Positions 34,402 through 42,787 of a DNA stretch of 64,000 nt are shown here, piece by piece; positions within the stretch are counted from its first letter, which is position 1; every line of letters begins with the position of its first letter. The DNA is from CAVPHV01 sp963704825. GTDB lineage: Bacteria > Actinomycetota > Acidimicrobiia > Spongiisociales > UBA5794. The notes below the pieces were generated by a model. It had not been told where the DNA came from. It was given only the letters and a program-made list of their open reading frames with translations, and searched no databases. Location of the stretch: the NCBI GenBank assembly GCA_963704825.1, contig CAVPHV010000011.1, positions 1-64,000 of the forward strand, written 5' to 3'. Position numbers and translations under genes: made by a program.

Positions 34402-34455
34402 AGGGTTTTGGCGGACAATGGCGCAGCATGCTGCGCTCATGTCCGCCAAAACCCT
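34402..34455. repeat. dispersed palindrome, copy 2
   Basis: Outer arms AGGGTTTTGGCGGACA (34402-34417) and TGTCCGCCAAAACCCT (34440-34455) are identical to copy 1. The centre contains the perfect 16-bp palindrome GCGCAGCATGCTGCGC. The right arm runs into the stop codon of the ALDH7 gene (TAG at 34456-34454). The next gene in the same direction starts only 18 bp after the left arm. Confidence 0.85.
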
Positions 34456-35968
34456 ATGCGAACTCGATGCCTTGGGCGAGGGGGAGGTCGTCGGACCAGT
34501 TGATGGTGACGGTCTGGCGGCGCATGTAGGCCTTCCAGGAGTCCGAGCCGGATTCGCGGCCGCCGCCGGTCTCCTTCTCGCCGCCGAAGGCACCGCCGAT
34601 CTCGGCGCCCGAGGTGCCGATGTTCACGTTGGCGATACCGCAGTCCGACCCCTCGTGGGACAGGAAGCGCTCCGCGGTCCGCATCGACTCCGTGAAGATC
34701 GCCGACGACAGACCTTGGGTCACCCCGTTGTTGACGGCAACCGCCTCAGCCAAGGACCCGACCTCGATCAGGTAGAGGAGCGGAGCAAACGTCTCGACTC
34801 CGAGGATCTCGGCGTCGGCGGGCATCCGAATGACGGTGGGCTCGACGAAGTAGCCCGGCCGGTCGAGCACGTTGCCCCCGGTGAGCACCTCTCCACCCTG
34901 CTCTTGAGCGATCCCGACCGCGGCGGCGAACGTGTCGACTGCCGACTGGTTGATGAGGGGGCCCATCAGCGTCGAGGGATCGAGCGGATCACCAACCCTG
35001 ACCTGGGCGTACGACTCTACGAGACGTTTGCCCATCTCGTCGACCACGCCGCTCTGGGCGATGACCCGCCGCAACGAGGTGCAGCGCTGGCCGGCCGTGC
35101 CGACCGCGGCGAACAAAGCGGCACGGGTGGCCAGGTCGAGGTCGGCGTCGTCCATCACGATCATGGCGTTGTTGCCGCCGAGTTCGAGCAGGGAACGCCC
35201 CAGCCGCTTGGCCACGGCGGTGCCGACCTTCTCTCCCATGTTGCACGACCCCGTGGCCGAGATCAGGGGGAGACGTCGATCGTTGATCAGGGTGTCACCG
35301 ACCGTACGGCCACTGCCGGCGGCGAGGTTGAAGACACCCTCGAAACCGCTACCTGCCATCACCTCGTGGGCAATGTTGGTGACCGCCACGGCCGTCAACG
35401 GGGTCTGGCTGGACGGCTTCCACACGTTGGTATCGCCGCAAACGGCTGAGATGAAGGTGTTCCAGCTCCACACCGCAACCGGGAAGTTGAATGACGTGAT
35501 GACCCCAATCGGGCCCAGCGGGTGCCACTGCTCGTACATGCGGTGACGGGGCCGCTCGGACTGGATCGTGAGCCCATAGAGCTGGCGGGACAGACCGACG
35601 GCGAAGTCGGCGACGTCGATCATCTCCTGGACTTCGCCTTCACCCTCGGCCTGTATCTTGCCCATCTCGAGGGCAACCAACGCCCCGAGTGGTTCCTTGT
35701 AGTTGCGCAGCGCGTTGGCCAGCAGGCGGACGTATTCGCCTCGCTTCGGGGCGGGCAGCATCCGCCACTCTTGGAAGGTCTCCTCGGCATTCGTCACCAC
35801 TTGTTCGTAGTCGTCGAGCGATGCCTGCTTGACCGCCGCGATGGGTTCCTCGGTAGTCGGGTTGACGCTGGTGATCTCGTCACCGGACGGTTCGATCCAG
35901 CCGCCGGAGTATGCGCCGGGGTTGACGTCGTCGAGTCGAAGGGCAGCAAAGATCTGGTCACGGGTCAC
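34454..35968 (-). CDS. ALDH7-family aldehyde dehydrogenase (aminoadipate-semialdehyde type)
   Basis: About 504 residues. SFNFPVAVWSWN, the ELGGNNAMIV glutamate site and catalytic cysteine in TAGQRCTSLRR are clear, and the end AFGGEKETGGGRESGSDSWK followed by LPLAQGI is characteristic of ALDH7 (antiquitin, bacterial AmaB), which oxidises alpha-aminoadipate semialdehyde in lysine breakdown. The GTG at 35968 has GGAGG seven bases before it and is preferred to GTG 35992. Palindrome copy 2 directly follows the stop. The true substrate in this catabolic neighbourhood is inferred only by family. Confidence 0.9.
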   Translation of the reverse strand: MTRDQIFAALRLDDVNPGAYSGGWIEPSGDEITSVNPTTEEPIAAVKQASLDDYEQVVTNAEETFQEWRMLPAPKRGEYVRLLANALRNYKEPLGALVALEMGKIQAEGEGEVQEMIDVADFAVGLSRQLYGLTIQSERPRHRMYEQWHPLGPIGVITSFNFPVAVWSWNTFISAVCGDTNVWKPSSQTPLTAVAVTNIAHEVMAGSGFEGVFNLAAGSGRTVGDTLINDRRLPLISATGSCNMGEKVGTAVAKRLGRSLLELGGNNAMIVMDDADLDLATRAALFAAVGTAGQRCTSLRRVIAQSGVVDEMGKRLVESYAQVRVGDPLDPSTLMGPLINQSAVDTFAAAVGIAQEQGGEVLTGGNVLDRPGYFVEPTVIRMPADAEILGVETFAPLLYLIEVGSLAEAVAVNNGVTQGLSSAIFTESMRTAERFLSHEGSDCGIANVNIGTSGAEIGGAFGGEKETGGGRESGSDSWKAYMRRQTVTINWSDDLPLAQGIEFA

Positions 35969-36082
35969 AGTCGAACCTCCATCACGGTTCACGTCGAAGT
36001 GTTGCCACAGGCTACCGAGTCCTCCGAACGACCACGGCGGCGCAGCGATCGGTAGCGGCCAACGGGCCGGGTTGTCAGCGGC

Positions 36083-36466
36083 CTACGGCCGGGCCGCGAG
36101 GACCTCGATCTCGACGTGGACGCCGAGCGGGAGAGCGCTGACCTCCACCGTCGATCGGGCCGGCTTCGCATCGCCGACGTATTCGCCGTAGGCCGCATTG
36201 ACGACGGCGAACTCGCCCATGTCGGTGAGGAAGATGGTCGTCTTGACGATGTCGGCGTAGCCCAGCGAGAGCTCACCGAGGATGTTCCCGATGTTCTCCA
36301 TGACCTGGCGGGTCTCAGCCGCCACTCCCCCGTCGACTAGGACGCCGGTCGCAGGATCGACCCCGACCTGGCCGGAGAGGAAGACAAAACCGTTTGCCTC
36401 GGTGGCGACGGAATAGGGCCCAACCGGCGCAGGCGCACCGTTGATGTCGTGGATCTGCTTTGGCAC
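36083..36466 (-). CDS. ridA: RidA-family enamine/imine deaminase
   Basis: A 127-residue YjgF/YER057c/UK114 protein. GPYSVATEANGFVFLSGQVG, ETRQVMENIGNIL, KTTIFLTDMGEF and the ARSTVEVSALPLG arginine motif are all present. RidA hydrolyses reactive 2-aminoacrylate and related enamines released by PLP enzymes. GTG 36466 has AGGAGG eight bases upstream; a longer frame gives a non-homologous extension. It is transcribed in line with the ALDH7 gene, 114 bp downstream. Confidence 0.92.
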   Translation of the reverse strand: MPKQIHDINGAPAPVGPYSVATEANGFVFLSGQVGVDPATGVLVDGGVAAETRQVMENIGNILGELSLGYADIVKTTIFLTDMGEFAVVNAAYGEYVGDAKPARSTVEVSALPLGVHVEIEVLAARP

Positions 36467-36562
36467 GGGATCCACCTCCTTTGCAGTTGTCCGGACCACG
36501 CTATCTGGTTCGTGCGTGGTTCAAGCGCGGTTTCTCGCGCCCCAGCCACGCTCGAACGAAAG

Positions 36563-36587
36563 AGGGACCGGCAATCGGCCGGTCCCT
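36563..36587 (-). terminator. terminator downstream of iscA-like gene
   Basis: AGGGACCGGC, loop of five, GCCGGTCCCT: a perfect 10-bp stem 23 bp past the stop at 36610, followed on the minus strand by a short CTCTTTCG stretch. Confidence 0.7.
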
Positions 36588-36609
36588 TCAGGTGGTTAGT
36601 TGCTCGCTC

Positions 36610-36966
36610 TCAGCAGAAGCTCTGGCCGCAGCCGCAGCTGCGCTGCTGGTTGGGGTTGTTGATCGCAAAGCCGGAGCCCTGGAGGCCGGCCTCTTTGTAG
36701 TCGACGCTGGCGCCGGACAGCATTGCCGCGCTCTCGGCGTCGACCAGCAGACGAACCCCGTCGGTCTCCGTCACCAGATCTGTCTCATCGACCTGAGCAT
36801 CGAAGAACATCTCGTACGAGAAGCCCGAGCATCCCCCCGGCCGAACGGCGAGACGCAGCGCCATGTCCGGTTCACCTTCCGCCTCGATCAATTCGCGCAC
36901 CTTGGCGGCGGCGCTGGCGGTAAGCGTGGCGGGCTGGCCTTGGACTTCTGGCTCGTTCGTGATCAA
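36610..36966 (-). CDS. A-type iron-sulfur carrier protein (HesB/IscA/ErpA family)
   Basis: 118 residues. The three cluster cysteines are visible: GGCSGFSY in the middle and SCGCGQSF at the end. A-type carriers pass Fe-S clusters to client enzymes. The TTG at 36966 is chosen because GAGGAGG lies about nine bases before it and the protein then begins with the usual variable N-terminus. It is divergent from the Mrp-type Fe-S carrier gene, separated by 112 bp, so two steps of Fe-S delivery share a promoter region. MoaA, encoded elsewhere in the window, needs such clusters. Confidence 0.92.
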   Translation of the reverse strand: MITNEPEVQGQPATLTASAAAKVRELIEAEGEPDMALRLAVRPGGCSGFSYEMFFDAQVDETDLVTETDGVRLLVDAESAAMLSGASVDYKEAGLQGSGFAINNPNQQRSCGCGQSFC

Positions 36967-37078
36967 GGTTCTCGGCCTCCTCGGGAAGCTGCTCTGCTCC
37001 GGTGTGGGGGCAGTATACGGACCATTTCCCACTATGGACATAGTGATATTGGCGACGCGGGGTGCCTACGATGCCGCA

Positions 37079-38224
37079 ATGGCCGACGCCACGACAATCG
37101 AGTCCGCCCTGCGCGGTGTCATCGACCCGGAATTGGGGACGGACATCGTCGATCTCGGCATGGTCAAGGGCATCACGATCGAGGGCTCCTCCGTGACCCT
37201 TCAGATCGCCCTCACGATTGCCGCCTGCCCGATGCGCGATCAGATCGAGTCCGATGCGGTTCGCAAGGTTGCCGCGCTCCCCGACGTCGATGAGGTCAGC
37301 GTGCAGATCTCTGCAATGACCCAGGACGAACGCAGCGCGTTGATGAGCCGGGCCCGCCGCCACGCCCGCGACACTGCGCCACCGACCAACGTCAGCCCGC
37401 TGACCAGGGTGATCGCGGTATCCAGCGGGAAGGGCGGAGTTGGCAAGTCATCGCTGAGCGTGAACCTCGCCCTTGCCATTGCCGACGCCGGCCACCGGGT
37501 CGGGCTCATCGACGCCGATATCTGGGGATTCTCCGTGCCCCGCATGCTCGGCGCTACCGACCTGCAACTCAGCGCAGGCGAGGACCGCCGGATCGTCCCC
37601 GTTCGTGCCCAAGGCATCGACGTGGTGTCGACCGGCCTCATCGTTGAAGACGAAGACACCGCGCTCATGTGGCGTGGCCTGATGCTGTCGAAGGCGCTCG
37701 AGCAGTTTCTGCGCGATGTCGCCTGGCCCCAGGACATGGACTACCTCATCATCGACATGCCTCCAGGAACCGGTGACATTCAAATGGCGCTCGCCAGGTT
37801 GCTACCGCAAGCGGAAATGGTCGTCGTGACCACCCCGCAGCAGGCCGCCCAGAAGGTGGCGGCTCGCGTCGCCGATATGGCACGACGTTCCTTCATGCCG
37901 GTCGTCGGCGTGATCGAGAACATGTCGGGCTTCACCACCGAGGATGGCAAGCACTACGCACTGTTCGGTAGCGGTGGCGGCAAAGAGCTGGCCGACGATC
38001 TCGGGGTACCCCTCATCGGGCAGGTCCCGCTCGACCCCTTCATCGTCGCAGGTGGCGACGCCGGAACCCCGGCGATTCGAGAACATCCCAACTCACCGGC
38101 GGCCCGCGCCATCGCTGCCGCGGCGCAACGGATCGTCGCGCTGGTCCCCCCGGCCGAAGACGAAAGCTGCACGTCACGGATCGCCGTGCTCGCCGAACAG
38201 CTGGAACGAATGGCCCAGGCGTAG
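37079..38224 (+). CDS. mrp: Mrp/ApbC-family Fe-S cluster carrier P-loop ATPase
   Basis: A 381-residue protein: N-terminal DUF59/MIP18 domain (about 5-85; ALRGVIDPELGTDIVDLG), then a P-loop NTPase domain with the deviant Walker A SSGKGGVGKSS, DIWGFSVPRML, DMPPGTGD and VENMSGF-type motif VIENMSGF. The CxxC cluster motif common in Mrp proteins is not seen in the usual place; single cysteines occur at the end (ESCTSR). Mrp binds and transfers 4Fe-4S clusters. ATG 37079 begins just before the DUF59 domain; no clear ribosome site precedes it, so a leaderless mRNA is possible. Confidence 0.9.
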   Translation: MADATTIESALRGVIDPELGTDIVDLGMVKGITIEGSSVTLQIALTIAACPMRDQIESDAVRKVAALPDVDEVSVQISAMTQDERSALMSRARRHARDTAPPTNVSPLTRVIAVSSGKGGVGKSSLSVNLALAIADAGHRVGLIDADIWGFSVPRMLGATDLQLSAGEDRRIVPVRAQGIDVVSTGLIVEDEDTALMWRGLMLSKALEQFLRDVAWPQDMDYLIIDMPPGTGDIQMALARLLPQAEMVVVTTPQQAAQKVAARVADMARRSFMPVVGVIENMSGFTTEDGKHYALFGSGGGKELADDLGVPLIGQVPLDPFIVAGGDAGTPAIREHPNSPAARAIAAAAQRIVALVPPAEDESCTSRIAVLAEQLERMAQA

Positions 38225-38269
38225 CGAGGCGACTCGCAGGAGTTGCCCGCTCCAGTCGCGTGAGCTCTG

Positions 38270-39436
38270 CTAGCCGCAGAGGGCCCTGACCAGGGGGTAG
38301 GGGTTTACGGCCGAGCCGCCACCGGGGTGGTGCTCGAAGTGGAGGTGGGGCGCCGTGTAGCGGGCGTTGCCGGTATTGCCGACGTACCCGAGCAACTCGC
38401 CGACGGCCAACCGCTGTCCGGTACGCAGCCCGGAGGCCCAACCATCGAGGTGGGCGTAGTAGTACTCATCCCCGCTGTTGCCCTTGAGCCAAACGGTCAC
38501 ACCGCCAAGTCCATAGTTGCCCATGCGCTGCACGTATCCGGCCTCGATGGCCACCAGCGGGGTGCCGCGTGGCGACATCATGTCAACACCTTGATGGCGA
38601 CGACCGCCGGAGCGTGGAGCCCCCCACGAGTCGCTGAAACCGGTCGGTCCATCGATCGGGCAGGTGCGGCCGCTGGCATCAACCGTGGGCGGGTTGCTGG
38701 GAGGCGGAGTGGTCGCCGGCGGCGAACCGCCACCACTGTCGTCGTCGCCGCCACCGCCGCCACCGCCGCCACCACTGTCGTTGCCCGGACTCGAGGCTGC
38801 TTCTCGGGCAGCCTCCTCGGCGCGCCTGCGGGCTTCTTCTTCTCGTCGGCGCCGTTCCTCTTCTTGCTTCTGGTAGTCCGAGACGATCGAACGGTATTGC
38901 GTGTCGGCCTTTTCGAGCTCAGCCATGATCGCGGCAGCCTGGACCTCCATCTCGGCCGCCACAGCATCTTGTTCGGCCGAGGCCATGTCGAGGCGGCCTT
39001 GCTGATCGAGGTAGCTGGCCTCCAAGGCGAGCAGGCGGTTGAGCACGGCACGGTCATTGACGGAGATGAGTTCGAGATACCCCTCCCGGACCGGGATCTC
39101 GGCAATGGAACCTGCGTCGAGCAGGGCCACACTCCCCGACCCGGCCGACATGTACAACTCGATGGCAACATGCTTGGCTTCTTCCATCGTTGCGACCAAG
39201 TCGCGCTCACGTACGCTCAGCTCGCTGGAGAGGCGTTCGAGGTCGTCGTGCAACGCCTCGGCACGGGTGGCGTTGGCGTCGTAGAGATCGGTGGCGTCGC
39301 GCAGCCGCGCCGAAACGGCCCGCCGATATGCATCGGCTGCCTCGACGTCTCCTGGTGTGATCTCGCCCGAACTCTGTGCGTACGCCGGCACGGAAAGTGT
39401 CAGCAGCAAGAGAACGAGCAAGGCGAGTTTTCTCAC
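38270..39436 (-). CDS. secreted M23-family peptidoglycan endopeptidase with coiled coil
   Basis: 388 residues. A signal peptide (1-20, RKLALLVLLLLTLSVPAYA) is followed by a long coiled coil (about 30-215, ending in an Arg/Glu-rich run), a Gly/Asp/Pro linker, and a C-terminal LytM domain with HQGVDMM, YYYAHLDGW and HLHFE zinc ligands. This is the EnvC/NlpD or RipA-activator layout: the coiled coil places the peptidase at a division or growth site. The GTG start overlaps the upstream metallohydrolase stop (GTGA). Confidence 0.92.
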   Translation of the reverse strand: MRKLALLVLLLLTLSVPAYAQSSGEITPGDVEAADAYRRAVSARLRDATDLYDANATRAEALHDDLERLSSELSVRERDLVATMEEAKHVAIELYMSAGSGSVALLDAGSIAEIPVREGYLELISVNDRAVLNRLLALEASYLDQQGRLDMASAEQDAVAAEMEVQAAAIMAELEKADTQYRSIVSDYQKQEEERRRREEEARRRAEEAAREAASSPGNDSGGGGGGGGGDDDSGGGSPPATTPPPSNPPTVDASGRTCPIDGPTGFSDSWGAPRSGGRRHQGVDMMSPRGTPLVAIEAGYVQRMGNYGLGGVTVWLKGNSGDEYYYAHLDGWASGLRTGQRLAVGELLGYVGNTGNARYTAPHLHFEHHPGGGSAVNPYPLVRALCG

Positions 39437-40224
39437 TCCGTCGGCTCCTCAACGAGTCGAACAGCGGCCGTATCATCTGCCTTGCCCGGATTCAAGGATA
39501 CACGACTCTCAGATTGCAACTTCGCGAGCTGGGTTCTGACCTGAAATGCGGCAGCGAAATGCAGTGATTCGTCGACATCGGCGTATACCACTCGCACGAT
39601 GTCGTCGACCGTGGTGGCACCGGCGGCGATGGCCGCGATGATCTGGCGCTCTCGCTCGATGCGATGTTCGATGTACTCGGTGATGACCGCACCGGCATCC
39701 GGCAGCTCGGGTCCGTGGCCCGGGTAGAGATGGACCGGGTGCAGTCCTTCGAGTCGACGCAGCGACGCCATGTAGGCGGCAACGTCTTCCACGATCACGG
39801 TCGAGCCTCCCATGATGTGGTCTCCGGTGAAGATGGCGTCGGCGATTCGATAGCAGAGGTGATCCTCGGTGTGACCGGGGGTGTGGATGGCGTGCAGTTC
39901 GATCTCGCCTACCGTCACCACATCTCCATCAGCCAGGGTTGCCGATGGCTCGAACTCGGGACCGGGGCTGTGACCGAGCACGGGCACACCGAGGCGAGCA
40001 CCCAACACGTTGGCGGCCGGAGCATGATCGGGATGAGTGTGCGTGACGATCACCGCGGTCGGGGTGAAGGCGGCAAGGGTGGTCTCGATCGAAGCAAGGT
40101 GCCGGTCGATGATGGGGCCGGGGTCGAGCACGATCGCATCACCGGCCGACGAGATCACATATGTATTGGTCCCGGGACCGGTGAACAGACTTGGGTTGGG
40201 CGCCAGCACCCGTTCAACCTTCAT
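39433..40224 (-). CDS. metallo-beta-lactamase fold hydrolase (LACTB2-like)
   Basis: 263 residues. The metal site THTHPDHAPAANVL, HTPGHTEDH, FTGDHIMGG and YPGHGPELPD are all present, followed by the winged-helix C-terminal region (about 195-250) typical of LACTB2-like proteins. Human LACTB2 is an RNase, while bacterial members are variously annotated as hydroxyacylglutathione hydrolases; the substrate is open. The ATG at 40224 overlaps the upstream NUDIX gene by 11 bases and the stop overlaps the peptidase start, so FxsA, NUDIX, this gene and the peptidase form one leftward operon. Confidence 0.87.
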   Translation of the reverse strand: MKVERVLAPNPSLFTGPGTNTYVISSAGDAIVLDPGPIIDRHLASIETTLAAFTPTAVIVTHTHPDHAPAANVLGARLGVPVLGHSPGPEFEPSATLADGDVVTVGEIELHAIHTPGHTEDHLCYRIADAIFTGDHIMGGSTVIVEDVAAYMASLRRLEGLHPVHLYPGHGPELPDAGAVITEYIEHRIERERQIIAAIAAGATTVDDIVRVVYADVDESLHFAAAFQVRTQLAKLQSESRVSLNPGKADDTAAVRLVEEPTE

Positions 40225-41020
40225 CGCCGCCGACCTCGGGTATGGCCGTGCCTTTGGCCGCCGCCTGAGCCGCTCGCGCCAGTGCCGCCGGGTCGGGCGG
40301 GACGTCCTCGAGCTCGTCAAACCCGGGCTCACCGGGCAGCATCACCTCGAGGGCGCCATCGGTGCCGATCCGCATCCTGGGCTGGATCGCCGGCACCGCC
40401 GGGAGACTCCTGGCATGGGCGATCAGATCGGCAACGGTATCGAAGCCGGCTAGAAACTCGAGCGTCTTCATCGTGGGAAAGGGCACCACCCATTCTCCCG
40501 AGCGGCCCTTGGCCAAAGCGTCGTGCGGAGTCACCCAGGCGACAGCGTCGAGTTCCCCTGGTTCCGGGAAAGCTCGGGTGCGTGGTGCCACCTCGACGGC
40601 GAAGAACCTGGTATCGAAACGAACCGGGACCATCGTTGGAGTGATCCAGTTGGCGAAGTAGACCACGCGGTCGGCGTCGAAGTGCAGGCCACGTTCGATA
40701 GCCGCCGTGAACACTGCTTCGTCGCGTAGCCACTCTTCGGGGCGATCGAGTTCCAGCGGTTCGGCGGTGACCCACACCTGGGCCTCCTCGACCAATTCGC
40801 GCAGAGCGGCGGCAATCCAGGGCCGCGCCTCATCTCCGGTCGAGCCGCCCATGGCGGCGACGGCGTGCGCACCATGATCGACCTCGTCGACAACTCCACC
40901 GGGGAAGACCCAGGCGCCTGCCATGAACCGGGCACCGCTCCCCCGTTGGGCCATCAACACCTCGGAACCCGCCGAACCACCACGGAACACGCAGATGGTC
41001 GACGCCGGCCGCAGGCTCAT
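40214..41020 (-). CDS. NUDIX hydrolase
   Basis: 268 residues with a Nudix box split by an insertion, as in NUDT19/CoA-hydrolase relatives: GAWVFPGGVVDEVDH near residue 35 and AALRELVEEAQVW about 30 residues later. Such enzymes hydrolyse nucleoside diphosphates linked to another moiety, including CoA or ADP-ribose derivatives. ATG 41020 overlaps the stop of the fxsA-like gene (ATGA). The C-terminal third is Ala/Pro-rich and poorly conserved. Confidence 0.87.
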   Translation of the reverse strand: MSLRPASTICVFRGGSAGSEVLMAQRGSGARFMAGAWVFPGGVVDEVDHGAHAVAAMGGSTGDEARPWIAAALRELVEEAQVWVTAEPLELDRPEEWLRDEAVFTAAIERGLHFDADRVVYFANWITPTMVPVRFDTRFFAVEVAPRTRAFPEPGELDAVAWVTPHDALAKGRSGEWVVPFPTMKTLEFLAGFDTVADLIAHARSLPAVPAIQPRMRIGTDGALEVMLPGEPGFDELEDVPPDPAALARAAQAAAKGTAIPEVGGDEG

Positions 41021-41400
41021 AGCGTGATCGTGCGTCCCGGCGTGTAGCGCCGCACTGCCCAACGGCGCAGGGTTTCGCGAACTGCAGGCACCAAGAGCAG
41101 GAACCCGATGATGTCGGTGAGGAAACCCGGCGTAATCAGCAGCGCACCGGCAACCAGGATCATTGCGCCGTGCGCCAGCGACCTGCCGGGGAACTGGCCC
41201 GAAGCAAACTCCGAGCGCACCTGCGCATAGGCATTGCGGCCTTGGCGGGAGACCAGCATCGAACCGACGACTGCGGTCACGATGACGATGAGCACCATCG
41301 GCCAGAACCCGACTTGCCGGCCGACCGCGACAAACAATGCGATCTCCACCAGCGGGATGATCACAAAGAGAACGGTGAGTGCGGGCACAAAACGGCTCAC
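41017..41400 (-). CDS. fxsA: FxsA-family membrane protein
   Basis: 127 residues. LVEIALFVAVGRQVGFWPMVLIVI and the following GSMLVSRQG, then ILVAGALLITPGFLTDIIGFLLL give the FxsA signature with three to four membrane segments. FxsA relieves F-exclusion of phage T7 in E. coli; its general role is unknown. GTG 41400 fits the family N-terminus (SRFVPALTVLFVIIPLVEI). It is the first gene of the leftward NUDIX/MBL/M23 operon and is divergent from selA by 37 bp. Confidence 0.87.
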   Translation of the reverse strand: MSRFVPALTVLFVIIPLVEIALFVAVGRQVGFWPMVLIVIVTAVVGSMLVSRQGRNAYAQVRSEFASGQFPGRSLAHGAMILVAGALLITPGFLTDIIGFLLLVPAVRETLRRWAVRRYTPGRTITL

Positions 41401-41437
41401 GGGGAACGAGCATACCGGTCCCGGTAGGCTGCGCCAC

Positions 41438-42784
41438 ATGGAATTGCGGGACCTGCCGTCCGTCGATGCGCTCACCTCACGTCTCCTCGAAGACGACGCA
41501 GCTTCAGGACTGCCTCGCCCCATTCTGCAGACCCTGGCACGCGACGCCATCGAGCAAGCCCGTGCCGAACTGCTGGCGGGCCGGCCCATCAGCCCGCTCG
41601 ACGTGGCCAGCCGCAGGGTGGTTCACCTCGCCGCGTTGCGCCCAACCCGGGTGATCAACGCCACCGGGGTACTCCTCCACACCAACCTCGGCCGGGCTCC
41701 GCTCTCGCCAGATGCCGCCGCTGCGGCGATGGAGCAGGCCATCGGCTACGGCAACTTGGAGTTCGACCTGACCACCGCGGCCCGCGGCGGCCGTGGTGCC
41801 TACGTCACGGAACTCCTCACCAGCCTCACCGGTGCTACCGGCGCCCTCGTCGTCAACAACAACGCCGGTGCGCTCTTCCTCGCCCTCGCCGCTCTTGCCG
41901 GCACCGGAAGAGTCCTGGTCTCACGGGGCGAACTGATTGAAATCGGCGGGTCATTCCGCCTGCCCACCTTGATGGCCGCCTCCGGGGTCGACCTCACTGA
42001 GGTCGGCACGACCAACCGCACCCGACTCGCCGACTACGAGGCAGCGCTCTCGACGGCGGCTTTGGTACTCAAGGTCCATCCCTCCAACTACCGCATCGAA
42101 GGATTCTCTGAGGAGGTCACCTACCGCGACCTGGCCACCCTCGCCGAGCGTCATGGCGTGCCCTTCGTTGCCGATCTCGGCAGCGGGTTGATCGACTCGA
42201 GAACCCCATGGCTCGGGGGGCCGCCTCCGGCGTGGTTGGCGGGCGAACCGGCCGTCCGCCAGACCATCGAGTCCGGAGCCGGGGTCGTACTGTTCAGCGG
42301 CGACAAGCTGCTCGGCGGGCCCCAGGCGGGCATTGTGGTGGGAGACCGCGACCTCATCGCGAAGATGGCCACCCACCCGATCGCCCGGGCCCTGCGGGTC
42401 GACGGCGTCACCCTGGCGGCTCTGGCTCTCACCCTCGAGCTCTACGCCGCCGGGCGCGGCGATGAAATCCCCTTCTGGCAGCGAGTTTCGCTGTCGTACG
42501 AGGAACTCGCTGCACGGCACGAGGATGTCCTGCGGGCCTCGGGCATAGCCGGAGCCGTCATTGCGGCGGCCTCGGTTCCCGGCGCAGGCTCGGTCCCCGG
42601 CGAGCTCATCCCCTCGCCGGCCATCGCACTCGAGTCTGCGCCCGAGGCGGCATGGCAGCAACTCGTTGCCGGCTCGCCTCCCGTCATCGGCCGGCGCCGC
42701 GACGACACCCTGCAGATCGACCTGCGCAGCGTCGCACCCGGCGACGATGCCACCGTGATCGCAGCGTTGCGCGGGCTCGCCTGA
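41438..42784 (+). CDS. selA: L-seryl-tRNA(Sec) selenium transferase
   Basis: A 448-residue PLP enzyme that converts seryl-tRNA(Sec) to selenocysteyl-tRNA(Sec) using selenophosphate. RVINATGVLLHTNLGRAPLS, VVNNNAGALFLAL and the PLP-lysine motif FSGDKLLGGPQAG are clear. It overlaps nothing and lies three bases before selB, forming the bacterial selAB pair. The genome therefore should encode selenocysteine tRNA, SelD and at least one selenoprotein; none is in this window. Confidence 0.95.
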   Translation: MELRDLPSVDALTSRLLEDDAASGLPRPILQTLARDAIEQARAELLAGRPISPLDVASRRVVHLAALRPTRVINATGVLLHTNLGRAPLSPDAAAAAMEQAIGYGNLEFDLTTAARGGRGAYVTELLTSLTGATGALVVNNNAGALFLALAALAGTGRVLVSRGELIEIGGSFRLPTLMAASGVDLTEVGTTNRTRLADYEAALSTAALVLKVHPSNYRIEGFSEEVTYRDLATLAERHGVPFVADLGSGLIDSRTPWLGGPPPAWLAGEPAVRQTIESGAGVVLFSGDKLLGGPQAGIVVGDRDLIAKMATHPIARALRVDGVTLAALALTLELYAAGRGDEIPFWQRVSLSYEELAARHEDVLRASGIAGAVIAAASVPGAGSVPGELIPSPAIALESAPEAAWQQLVAGSPPVIGRRRDDTLQIDLRSVAPGDDATVIAALRGLA

Positions 42785-42787
42785 CCC

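Noticed and set aside
34402..34455. Palindromic repeat as a simple Rho-independent terminator unique to the ALDH7 gene
   Set aside because: The same sequence, including the inner stem, recurs at two other loci, one inverted, so it is a dispersed repeat even if it now terminates transcription.
38696..38790. GC-rich GGC/CCG run as a repeat or CRISPR-like feature
   Set aside because: It is the Gly/Asp/Pro linker of the M23 peptidase. No CRISPR-type spaced repeats were found anywhere in the window.
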